From: Amia ocellicauda
Lineage: Eukaryota; Chordata; Actinopteri; Amiiformes; Amiidae
Reading direction: 5' to 3'
Length of the DNA: 64,000 nucleotides
Assembly (NCBI RefSeq): GCF_036373705.1
Contig: NW_027102661.1
Span: forward strand, 682,001 to 746,000
Shown: positions 1-8,563 of the stretch, piece after piece
Layout: every line of letters begins with the position of its first letter
Position numbering within the stretch: the first letter of the stretch is position 1
The notes under the pieces: model-generated
Databases searched by the model: none
Seen by the model: the letters and a program-made list of their open reading frames with translations, nothing else
Told to the model about the DNA's origin: nothing
Position numbers and translations under genes: made by a program

Positions 1-83
1 AGGATAATTTTTTAAAATTAACAAAACTGGACTCAAACATCTTACAGAAACGTTATACAAACAAACAGGGATTTAGTTCTTAC

Positions 84-491
84 CCGGTCGGCAGACAGTC
101 TGTCTAGGGACAACCACTTCTCTTGGTCGATCCTCGGAGACATTAATCACAGGCCTTTCGATAGTTTCTGTGTAATTAAAGAGACCGGCATTAATATATA
201 TTAAAACGTTTTCATAACTCTAATGAGCCGCTTCAAAACCACACACACCCATACATAAGAACCCATGAGCGCAAACACAAAAATCTTACCGTCGTTGTTC
301 CAGATGATCTCCTCAGCGTTGGGAATTAACTCCTGTTGACTGGCTGAAAAATAATTTTACAGAACTTAAAACAGATGTTATAGCCTTATTTACAATACAT
401 GCACACAACACGCTCTGAGTCAATGAAAATAATCTGAAGACTTGCCTAAAAACTCATTTAAATCGAAGTCGCTGATGTTGTTTCCGGACAT
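84..491 (-). CDS. Six-exon right-arm gene, exons 1-3 of copy E0 (partial)
   Basis: Three predicted coding exons on the minus strand: 446-491 (begins with ATG, GC-type donor), 290-343 and 84-167. Each acceptor follows a pyrimidine-rich tract ending in CAG, and the other donors read GTAAGA. All introns are phase 1. Exons 4-6 lie outside the window; they are seen in copy E1 at 16652-18193, where the gene is described. Function unknown. Confidence 0.6.
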
Positions 492-663
492 TGTTGATCT
501 TTAGTCTTAAATCGAAAGGTCAGTAAGAGTCTGTCGAGCTGAAGACCAGACCTTCATACTTATACTGATGGCCACATGCCGGATCTGCGTGTAAGGCATT
601 GTTCTGGTCTGGCCTTTGTGCATCAAGACCTATAGTCAACAAACCACTAAGAATATTTCAGGC

Positions 664-670
664 CTTTATA
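664..670 (-). promoter_or_regulatory. TATA box of the right-arm spliced gene (E0)
   Basis: Read on the minus strand this is TATAAAG, about 173 bases upstream of the gene's ATG at 489-491. It is conserved in all copies whose right arm is visible and is the best core-promoter candidate for the six-exon gene. Confidence 0.5.
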
Positions 671-1606
671 AGCGCTAAAAAACAACCTGAGCCAAGAAAA
701 TAACTATAAAGATCTAAAATAACTAGCGCTTTTACAGTGATTTTTTTTTTTTTTTTAATAGCGATGCTTTGTTTGGTATTAAACAAGTCACAAACTACTC
801 AGAACAGCGTTTATCCCCGCAAAAGAGATATTTGGGTTTATTTTACAAAGCTTATAAATTATATAGGTTAAAAGTATTCTGAATGTTTTGATACCACATG
901 CCATACGTACTGTTGTCTGAGCCCACCCCCGCCACCCATGGTGTGAGTGATTTAGCCTTGAGTGTTGTGATCTATTTAGCATTGAGTGATCAGTTGTTTT
1001 TATTTTTTAAACGATTCCTTATCATCAGGGATTGAGACTGCTAAAATACCTTAAAAGCATATCCTTATCTTAAGTCTAACTCTTATGAGCTTTAAGACCC
1101 TAGAATGTATTTAAGTAAAACGACTGAACACATTATGTGAGAGATAAAATATAACCACAGCTTTTTTTTTTTTTTTTTACAAAAACAATTAACCTATACA
1201 CACAAACACCCACACACACACCCTCTTTTTTAATTTTATTTTTAATTAAATTTGAGGGGAGAGACAGAGCCAGATACAGTGTGGATAACATAAGTACCCT
1301 ATGCAAAACAGGCATTGTTAGGACCTGGGATCATAACAGACAACAGAACTTGTTGATCTTATAAAATGATTGGGCGAGAGAGAGAGAGAGACAGACAGAG
1401 ACAGTGTGAATATGATAAACGCACTATTCAAAACTGGCATTGTTAAGACCTGGGACCATTACAGACAACAGAACTTGTTGATCTTATAACGGTTTAGATT
1501 TACTAAACCATTACATGTATATTTAAAAAAGACCCCCAAACACTACAGGAAGAGCCGACCCATTCACACTCTACAGTTGACCAACAAGAACAACAAGAAC
1601 AACAGG
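671..1606. other. Noncoding right arm of E0
   Basis: About 0.9 kb between the promoter of the spliced gene and the terminal repeat. No credible gene is visible. It contains T-tracts near 738 and 1162, a CA-rich stretch near 1198-1222, a GA run near 1375-1390 and an imperfect direct duplication at 1261-1489. Short open frames here are low complexity. Confidence 0.6.
1261..1489. repeat. Imperfect tandem duplication of about 100 bp (E0)
   Basis: Two units (about 1261-1364 and 1388-1489) each run from a GAGACAGA stretch through GGCATTGTTA to AACTTGTTGATCTTATAA. They sit just inside the right terminal repeat. The same pair recurs at 19462-19690, 34001-34229 and 52597-52825, so it was part of the inserted element. 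Confidence 0.75.
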
Positions 1607-1791
1607 TTATGGGCGGCCTTGTTGTTCAGGGTTTTATGGGTGTACACTTTCTGACGGATATGACGTAGGAATAATTAAGGAAATAACTCTACCTAAAATC
1701 ACGCCCCCCAATTATGACGTAGGAATATTAATAAGCTTAGGGCATACGTCATAACAAAATAGGCCGCGCCCATAAAACCCTACTATCTACT
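1607..1791 (-). repeat. Right terminal inverted repeat, E0
   Basis: Inverse complement of the left terminal repeats at 37064-37248 and 55157-55341. The outer end reads CTATCTACT, so the element starts AG and ends CT as Polintons do. It contains three TGACGTA-type sites. Confidence 0.85.
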
Positions 1792-2014
1792 CATAAGAGT
1801 AACAGCAATGTCGCCGATCCTGCTACGGTCGTATTGTAACAGCAACAACATGTATCGATTTTAAAACTGTCAGTTCCAGCGCCTCGCAAAGCTACCCTTC
1901 TGTGATCGTTTGTTCTCAAGGTCAGGATTTCTTGACACTCCGAGGAAGAGAAAACGATGGCCGGCCGCGTTACAGGGACAGATAACAAAGCACTATCACG
2001 CGTGCACCGCGGGT

Positions 2015-2087
2015 TGTTTCCGCCCGGTTTCGAACCAGGGACCTTTCGCGTGTGAGGCGAACGTGATAGCCACTACACTACGGAAAC
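2015..2087 (-). tRNA. tRNA-Val (CAC)
   Basis: 73 nt cloverleaf: acceptor stem GTTTCCG/CGGAAAC, discriminator A, anticodon stem TTCGC/GCGAA with loop CTCACAC (anticodon bases at 2052-2054), T arm with GGTTCGAAACC (B box). No CCA is encoded. No run of four T follows within about 50 bases, so Pol III termination close by would be weak. Confidence 0.92.
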
Positions 2088-3070
2088 CGACCTGTCGTGG
2101 TGTTTCGAATGGCTCCCATCGAAGCCGGCTGGTAAAACGCGCACAGGCGTTTCCCGTGGGCCAGCCTGTGAGATAAAGGTTTCTATTTTCACTGACCTAT
2201 TTTGCATTGCTCAAGGACACATCAGGACACTTTGGAAACTCTTTCAAAGGAAGAACGCCCTGAGCTATGACAAGACTTACACTTACCCCAACAAGGTGAT
2301 GCTCACTGGCTTGTTCAAACAGCTGCTGCTCGTCTTGTGCCACCATCAGACAATCACAGAGCTATTGTGCCTTCTACACCTTACGGTAGCTTTACTTTAA
2401 CAATAATAATGACGGCGACCTCGACGACAAAAAGAAAAACAAGAACAACAACAACAACAACAAGAACAATAACATCATCATCAGATTTTTATTAAAAGTG
2501 GCTACACCAGCGTTTACAATTTCAACCTGTCGACGGACGGACGCTCTGAGTGCACCGATTTCGGGATACTTCGGAAACTCTTTCAAAGGCAGGACGCCCT
2601 GCGATCAGACAGTGCGTGCACTTAGCCCAACAAGGTGATGCTGAATGGCTTGTTCAAACGGCTGGTGGTCTTCCTTCACCACCAGACTATCAGAGCTATT
2701 GTGCCTTCTACACCTTACGGTAGCAACAAATCTAACTACTGCTTTACTTTAACAATAATAATGACGGCGACCACGACGACAACAAGAACAACAAGAACAA
2801 CAACAAGAACAACAACATCATCATCATCATCATCATCAGATTTTAATTAAAAGTGGCTACACCAGCGTTTACAATTTCATCCTGTCGACGGACGGATGCT
2901 CTGAGTGCACCGATTTCGGGATACTTCGGAAACTCTTTCAAAGGCAGGACGCCCTGCGATCAGACAGTGCCTGCACTTAGCCCAACAAGGTGATGCTGAA
3001 TGGCTTGTTCAAACGGCTGGTGGTCTTCCGTCACCACCAGACTATCAGAGCTATTTTGCGCCTTCAACTA

Positions 3071-3076
3071 CATAAG
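3071..3076. other. Unoccupied insertion site in S1
   Basis: The host string CTACATAAGAGTAACAGC is uninterrupted here. In units that carry an element, the cataag within it is doubled and the element lies between the two copies. This is therefore an empty version of the target site. Confidence 0.75.
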
Positions 3077-3302
3077 AGTAACAGCAATGTCGCCGATCCT
3101 GCTACGGTCGTATTGTAACAGCAACAACATGTATCGATTTTAAAAGTGTCAGTTCCAGCGCCTCGCAAAGCTACCCTTCATACATCGTTTGTTCTCAAGG
3201 TCAGGATTTCTTGCCACTCCGAGGAAGAGAAAATGACAGCCACCCTTGGGGCAGAGAGATGGGGGACGGGTAACACGGCACTGGCACACGTGCACCACGG
3301 GT

Positions 3303-3375
3303 TGTTTCCACCCGGTTTCGAACCGGGGACCTTTCGCGTGTGAGGCAAACGTGATAGCCACTACACTACGGAAAC
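3303..3375 (-). tRNA. tRNA-Val (CAC)
   Basis: 73 nt with intact B box and loop CTCACAC. Two stem positions differ from the copy at 2015-2087 but remain pairable as G-U wobbles (last acceptor pair and one anticodon-stem pair). Confidence 0.88.
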
Positions 3376-3956
3376 CAACCCGTCCTGGTATTTCGAATAA
3401 CTCCTATCGAAGCCGGCTGGTAAAACGCACACAGGCGTTTCCCGTGGGCCAGCCTGTGAGATAAAGGTTTCTATTTTCACTGACCTATATTGCATTGCTC
3501 AAGGGCACATCAGGACACTTTGGAAACTCTTTCAAAGGAAGAACGCCCTGAGCAATGACAAGACTTACACTTACCCCAACAAGGTGATGCTCAATGGCTT
3601 GTTCAAACAGCTGCTGCTCGTCTTGTGCCACCATCAGACAATCACAGAGCTATTGTGCCTTCTGCACCTTACGGTAGCAACAAATCTAACTACTGCTTTA
3701 CTTTAACAATAATAATGACGGCGACCACGATGACAACAAGAACAACAACAGGAACAACAACAACAACAACATCATCATCATCATCATCATCAGATTTTAA
3801 TTAAAAGTGGCTACACCAGCGTTTACAATTTCAACCTGTCGACGGACGGACGCTCTGAGAGCACCGATTTCGGGCACTCCAATGAAGAAAAGCTACCCAC
3901 CGCCTCCGGGGAACCACGAGGGCAAACAGGATGAAACGGACCGGCCCACAGCAGGC

Positions 3957-4029
3957 TGTTTCCGCCCGGTTTCGAACCGGGGACCTTTCGCGTGTTAGGC
4001 GAACGTGATAACCGCTACACTACGGAAAC
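3957..4029 (-). tRNA. tRNA-Val (AAC)
   Basis: 73 nt, same body as the CAC genes but with anticodon loop CTAACAC, giving AAC (read as IAC after editing). T arm CCCGG/CCGGG is perfectly paired. It belongs to the second half of the host unit, whose flanks differ from those of the CAC gene. Confidence 0.92.
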
Positions 4030-4229
4030 TGACACCGCAACGTCTTGCTTCAAACGGTTACCGTTGAAGCCTGCTCGTAAAACGGGCTCACGCATTTCAG
4101 GTCGGCTAGACTGTGAGATGGCGTCTGAAGTGCCGCGAAAGGATGCCATTTTCACAGACCTGTTTGGCATTGCTAAAGGGCACATCAGGACACTTTGGAA
4201 ACTCTTTCAAAGGCAGGTCGCCCTGCGCT

Positions 4230-4816
4230 TTAAAAGGGATCCCAGCTGTGTTGGAGTGGAGCTTTTTGCTTTGGGAGAGAAGGAGGGTACGTTGGAACCT
4301 TTTGAGACGGTAATTGAATACTCTTATGAGGACTGGTTGAAGGTGATGGCCTGGAGAGATCTGGGGCTTGTGGATAAGACTCTAGAAGGCTTGCAAGAGG
4401 GTCCAAGAGAATGCGAAATGGAGTCTCCGACTCAGGGTTTTGAAAGGTGTGAATGGGAAAGCTTGCAGAACTACGGTAGAGTGGTGAAGAGTCTATCTCA
4501 AACTACAGATCGTAAGGTTTTGTTTAGCAGTACCCTGATTACAAACCCTATTGAAGGGGGTGTGGAGGATCCAGAAAAACAGGTTACAGAAATTATGTTT
4601 GACGCCGTGGACTGGCCGTTCTTGAAAGAGGTCATAAACTGTATAAATGATGGTTTTGACATCTTGACCAAATGTTCGCAACTGGATTTGGTTAGAAGGA
4701 GAATATGCTGGATTATGGATTATATATCCCCCTTGAATGACGACGACGATGATAAAACCGACGACGTGTGGGGTTTTGGAGGGGGGTCTGACGGCTCAGG
4801 GGCTACTCTCTTCTAA
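4230..4816 (+). pseudogene. Gene A, partial, unknown function (E1)
   Basis: Corresponds to most of the 236-residue gene A at 55460-56170, where the protein is described. The open frame also reads into host spacer and tRNA sequence to the left; that part is not gene A. A shared left end with copy E2 shows that both come from one duplicated unit. Confidence 0.6.
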
Positions 4817-4831
4817 GAGGGCGGTGTGTCG

Positions 4832-4858
4832 TGACGTAGTGAAGAGATAGGATAAAAG
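4832..4858 (+). promoter_or_regulatory. Candidate promoter of gene B (E1)
   Basis: A TGACGTAG site (CRE/ATF type) is followed by the TATA-like GATAAAAGG, 37-44 bases upstream of the gene B ATG. The same arrangement recurs before gene B in every copy. The TGACGTA core also occurs in the terminal repeats. Confidence 0.45.
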
Positions 4859-4894
4859 GCGCAACAATTCATTCATGGTTTAAAATTAAAGAGA

Positions 4895-5743
4895 ATGTCT
4901 TACCCGAAAGCTGCGGACGTCGACAGGCTCTACAGGCCTCTTCAAACCCGGGATCACCCCTGGTTCTATTCCCCAGATTTTGTATACACTCTGGAACCCT
5001 CTGACTGCGGTTACCCTCCAAGACCTCAGACCCCGGTCCCTCAGGACGAAACAACATGCGGTGCGATGGATGTCCAAATGAGTCTCGGGGATCCCCAGCC
5101 TCTGGAGCTCATGGAGGGCCTCGATTTTGCCGAACTGTCTACCGTCTGTGCGTCTCAGGAGGGGGTCAGTCCAATGGATGTAGAAACACCCCACAAACCA
5201 CCAGGCGACCCAATGAGCATCGGACTGTCCCAGGGGCGTGATGAAGACGCAGGATTTATGCCCGGGGTATGTGACCAAGTAAGCAGAGTGGTTAAAAGCA
5301 CCCTGGTGTATATTCTGAGTGCTCTCAACGACAGAGCTTTGAAAGAAGTCTGTCGGGGGTGTGAAGTGAATCACCCCAGTCAGTTGAGACACAGTTGTTT
5401 GTTTGAACCAGACCGTTACTATTTCCTGTTCTATTTCAACGTGTTTTACAGAAGACTGAACAAACCGTGGCTGAAACCGGCACTAATCAAGGCGCTGTCT
5501 TACTCCCACATACATGTCACTGCGGGACAAGTCCAGAAAATCATAGATGAGATTTTGCTGGAGCTGAAAAAGGAGCCGTTTATAATAGAGAAACTTGGGC
5601 AGCTGGTCAATGACCTGGATGAGCCGAGTAGAAAAACCGCTGGCAAGCTAAAAGCTTATTTCTTCCATAAAGAAGTTAAAGCTGGGGGCAGCGACGAGGA
5701 ATTCGACATCTACGCCACTGATTCAGACTCTGACCTGAACTAA
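4895..5743 (+). CDS. Gene B, protein with a Cys/His cluster, unknown function
   Basis: 282 residues in one open frame. The N-terminal half is rich in Pro, Asp and Glu. Near residues 150-170 lies a compact cluster of the form C-x2-C-x4-HPSQ-x2-H-x-C, followed by aromatic-rich FNVFYRRLNKPWLKPALIKA, a helical middle and a very acidic tail (SDEEFDIYATDSDSDLN). The spacing suggests zinc binding. Its position, among left-end genes ahead of integrase in an adintovirus-like element, suggests an early regulatory or host-interaction role; that is inference. No enzyme motif is visible. The reverse-strand frame across it is a shadow. Confidence 0.7.
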   Translation: MSYPKAADVDRLYRPLQTRDHPWFYSPDFVYTLEPSDCGYPPRPQTPVPQDETTCGAMDVQMSLGDPQPLELMEGLDFAELSTVCASQEGVSPMDVETPHKPPGDPMSIGLSQGRDEDAGFMPGVCDQVSRVVKSTLVYILSALNDRALKEVCRGCEVNHPSQLRHSCLFEPDRYYFLFYFNVFYRRLNKPWLKPALIKALSYSHIHVTAGQVQKIIDEILLELKKEPFIIEKLGQLVNDLDEPSRKTAGKLKAYFFHKEVKAGGSDEEFDIYATDSDSDLN

Positions 5744-5755
5744 GGGACTTTGAAC

Positions 5756-6148
5756 ATGGGGAATGTTCTGGACTGCTTCTGCAACTGGTTCTGTCATCAA
5801 CACTCTGCAGCTAACCTGAGAGCGCTATTACACCATGTGCTTGACCGAAAAGTAGCCAACGCGAGCCTTTTCTCTACAGATTTAACCATCGATGAGGATC
5901 AACTTTCAAACCTGGAAAAGTGAATGGCTGCTGTAACAAAGACCGGGGGGTACGAACACTGGGATGAAGCGCTCAAGGGGGCCAAGAATGATATTAGGCC
6001 ATTTCATCAACATCTGTATGACCTTTTGCTGAGCATGTTTAATACACCTCTGTTTACTTTTAAAATAGGTCATATTGTTGTTTTATTTACATATGTAACT
6101 GAGGTGTGTGCCTACAAGATAAAGAAACAGGTATATTTGTTGATATAG
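5756..6148 (+). pseudogene. Gene C, Bcl-2-like protein (E1, broken)
   Basis: Best read in copy E4 (57110-57502). The part beginning at the conserved GHW-like DEALKGAKND block and ending with the BH1-like segment is clear. It starts with ATG GGG twelve bases after gene B and shares its transcript direction. It is broken in this copy. Confidence 0.5.
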
Positions 6149-6259
6149 ATCAAGTAACCAATCATCTGATTTCTTTTTGTCTGGACCGTAGAAAAAATTG
6201 TTGTGTATGTTATACTTTTCTCAAATGTCTAAAAAGGGGTATCTGCTCTCCTGAAGTTG

Positions 6260-6265
6260 AATAAA
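6260..6265 (+). terminator. Polyadenylation signal of the left-end genes (E1)
   Basis: AATAAA located after genes A-C and just ahead of the integrase TATA box. It would end the first rightward transcript. It recurs at 24461-24466 (E2) and 57614-57619 (E4). Confidence 0.55.
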
Positions 6266-6273
6266 AAACCTTG

Positions 6274-6281
6274 TATAAAAA
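6274..6281 (+). promoter_or_regulatory. TATA box ahead of integrase (E1)
   Basis: TATAAAAA about 40 bases upstream of the integrase ATG at 6321, placed directly after the AATAAA at 6260-6265. It marks the start of a second rightward unit carrying integrase and virion genes. The same box is at 24475-24482 and 57628-57635. Confidence 0.55.
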
Positions 6282-6320
6282 CTTTGCGCATAGTGTGGGT
6301 CTGTTTGGTTATTTGACAGA

Positions 6321-7297
6321 ATGACTCGGCAAGCTCCCCAAATGCAGGAACTATACTACAACCCAGCCAAGATTGGGGGTTTGGCGGGTAAGAAGGGTTT
6401 TCAAAGAGGACTCGCTGAGGCCGGAGTGAAGGTTAATGATGTGGTTGTTTCAGAATGGTTACGGGAACAAGACGCCTATACCTTACATAAACCTCTCAGG
6501 ATTAACTTTAAAAGAAACCGCGTATATGCAACTGACATAGACTCACAATGGCAAATGGATCTAGTCGATATGTCAAATTTATCAAAACATAACAATGGTC
6601 ACAAATTGATGTTGATGTGTATCGATGTGTTATCAAAATATGCCTGGGCTCGCATTCTACATAAAAAAACAGGTCGGGCGGTGACAAGGGCCTTTGAGGA
6701 TATATTGTCCCAGGGTCGATGTCCTAAAAAACTGCAGACTGATAAAGGAAAAGAGTTTCTCAACAGAGAATTTCAGAATCTACTGAAGAGACACAAAATA
6801 CATCATTTCACCACCGGTAATGAGCTTAAGGCATTGGTAGTGGAGAGGTTTAACCGCACCATGAAGACCAAAATCTGGAGATATTTTACAGCGGTCAACA
6901 CGTTCAAGTATTTTGATAAAGTTCAGGATTTTATCGATGCTTACAACCAAGGGTATCACACCAGTATTAAAATGAAGCCTATAGATGTTGATCAAAGTAA
7001 TTCTTTTAAGGTCTATAAAGAATTATACGGACCATTTATTAAGAAGGGAAAAACTACTTATAAGTTCAACATCGGTGATGTGGTTCGCGTTTCAAAGCTA
7101 AGGAGTTCTTTTGCCAAAGGTTAGCCGAGTTACAAAAAATGATTGTGGGTAAAGACAGTGTATACAGAGTTGAAAAGATATTAGCTGAAAAAACCCAGAA
7201 CCGGAAAAAATACGTGTTGGTGAAATGGCTTGGATGGCCTGAAAAGTTCAATAGTTGGGTCCCGGAACAACAGGTTTGCGATATTCAATCCTTATAA
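6321..7297 (+). pseudogene. Integrase, DDE core plus chromodomain (E1, broken)
   Basis: Retrovirus-type integrase as carried by Polintons; it would join the element's ends to host DNA with a 6 bp target duplication. Catalytic residues are visible: Asp at residue 80 (QWQMDLVD), Asp at 141 (QTDKGKEF) and Glu at 175 (VVERFNRT), a D-D-x33-E spacing. A C-terminal chromodomain is recognisable by YVLVKWLGWP and FNSWVPE. The gene ends four bases before penton. Broken in this copy; the longest readable version is in E3 (39265-40293). Confidence 0.85.
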
Positions 7298-7301
7298 CAA
7301 C

Positions 7302-8072
7302 ATGCCCGTGGGTGTGTTGGGGGCATTACTTTCGGTACTCAAGATGGAATCAGGAGGCTTCTACATGACTCTACCCAGTAACGCCTCTCTCGATATATAC
7401 CCTAAAAATGAAATATCCAGTTACACGGTACAATTTGGAAAATCTATAGATCTAAGGGGGTCGTGGGAAGTGGGGTTGGCGGAAATACAGTATCCTTACA
7501 CTTGGGCTGTTTTACAAGATAAGGATGCCACCTTCGCCATTTTTGATGATGTTAAAATCAATGGATATTCACGATACAAGGAGGTTATTATGACAATGTG
7601 GATAAAATATTAGATGAGATGCATAAACAGTTCTCAGAAGGCACCCCCAACATCAAGCTATATTACAACCCTATTAAAAACAGAGTGTACAAGGTGTCAA
7701 AACCAGGTATTAGCATTCAAACCAGCGGCCAACTGGGGCGTATATTTGGGTTCTATTCTGACACAGAGAGCAGGTTCTCAGAAGTGGTGGGGCGGCTTTT
7801 ACACTCTTTATGTGTATACGGATATCATAACCCACCAGAGGGTCGGGGATAGTTATGTCCCCCTTTTGAGAAATGTACTTATTAAAGGTAAAAGCAATGA
7901 CATGGTCACAATTACTTATGACAAACCACACTACGTACCAGTCTCAAAGACCCAATTTGACAACATCACGATCGAAGTAAAATCGGATCAGAATATCAAC
8001 GTACCCTTCCGCTTCGGTAAAGTTAATGTCAAACTACATTTTCGACCCCTGAAACAGTGTGTACATTATTAA
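7302..8072 (+). pseudogene. Penton (minor capsid) protein (E1, broken)
   Basis: Single-jelly-roll vertex protein of Polintons. Diagnostic segments are SGGFYMTLPSNASLDIYPKN, GSWEVGLAEIQYPYTW and the C-terminal VPFRFGKVNVKLHFRPLKQC. Start is ATG at 7302 or the inner ATG at 7344 that opens the conserved part. It lies between integrase and the pX-like gene, whose ATG follows the stop directly. Broken, about two breaks. Confidence 0.8.
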
Positions 8073-8073
8073 A

Positions 8074-8561
8074 ATGGCTACCTCGAGGGGTTATGTAGAT
8101 CCTAGCGCCTATGTGGATTATTACAAGATGCAAGATGGAACGGCTTGCCCGGTTTTGTAGGAGCCCCCACAATGTATGGCGCCGGTCTAGGAGGACTCTT
8201 TCGTGGTCTCTTTAGAATGGCCGTACCCCTGCTTAAGAGAGGCTTTGCTATAGCCAGACCCCACTTGAAATCAGCGGCTAAAAATATTGTTAGTGACGTG
8301 TTCACCAATGTTATGAACCGGGCAGCTAGCCATGAGCATCAGGAGGGTTCGGGTCTCATGGTAATGGCGAGGAGGGGGGGTAAAAGAAGAAACAGCATGT
8401 GTCCACCAGGGCGACGAAGATCCGTGGCTAACAAAAAACGAAGAATCTCTCATTCTCCAACATATCGTGGAAACACTCGGAGAAGGAAGCAGCACAAGAA
8501 AAAACCTGCAAAAAGAAAGTCTAAAAGAAAGAAAAATAGAGCCTCAGGATACATCTTTTAA
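8074..8561 (+). pseudogene. pX-like basic virion core protein (E1, broken)
   Basis: Recognisable as the adenovirus pX/pVII-like class of small virion proteins. An N-terminal segment with Gly/Leu-rich amphipathic stretches (GLGGLFRGLFRMAVPLLKRG) is followed by a strongly Arg/Lys-rich tail (RRRKQHKKKPAKRKSK) suited to DNA condensation, ending GYIF. It lies between penton and hexon. About one break here; the copy in E4 (59547-60035) is open throughout. Confidence 0.65.
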
Positions 8562-8563
8562 AC

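Larger units (their letters stand above)
1..1791. mobile_element. Polinton/Maverick copy E0, right arm only
   Basis: This is the right-hand arm of an element whose body lies left of the window. It matches 18203-19992 of the next copy almost base for base. Parts present are the first three coding exons of the minus-strand spliced gene, its TATA box, a long noncoding arm with a direct repeat, and the right terminal inverted repeat ending in CTATCTACT. The host 6 bp cataag follows at 1792-1797. Whether the rest of this copy is whole cannot be seen. Confidence 0.85.
1792..4229. other. Host spacer S1: tRNA-Val repeat array
   Basis: Host DNA built from repeats of a tRNA-Val unit. The stretch from AGAGTAACAGCAATGTCGCC begins near 1795 and again near 3074. 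It opens with cataag at 1792-1797 (target duplication of E0) and holds three tRNA-Val genes on the minus strand. AAC/ATC-type microsatellites lie near 2395-2485, 2753-2842 and 3702-3792. Short frames that overlap the tRNA genes are antisense readings and are not protein genes. The spacer runs directly into gene A of copy E1. Confidence 0.8.

Noticed and set aside
1133-1315. Small minus-strand frames in the right arm
   Set aside because: Low-complexity Lys and Val/Cys runs from the T-tract and CA repeat.
1910-2176. Open frame across the tRNA-Val gene with a Pro/Arg-rich product
   Set aside because: It is the antisense translation of the tRNA and its flanks. The same frame recurs wherever a tRNA copy lies, with no codon-level conservation.
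2395-2485. CRISPR-like short repeats
   Set aside because: These are AAC/AAG/ATC microsatellites without spacers, in animal DNA.
3992-4229. N-terminal extension of gene A in E1
   Set aside because: This stretch is host spacer and tRNA sequence that happens to stay open. The true start is seen in E4.
4886-5392. 168-residue minus-strand frame opposite gene B
   Set aside because: Shadow of gene B, with a composition that follows the plus-strand codons and no homologous feature of its own.
6321-7297. Possible retrovirus or LTR retrotransposon because of the integrase
   Set aside because: No reverse transcriptase, gag or LTRs. PolB, hexon, protease and ATPase accompany it, as in Polintons.
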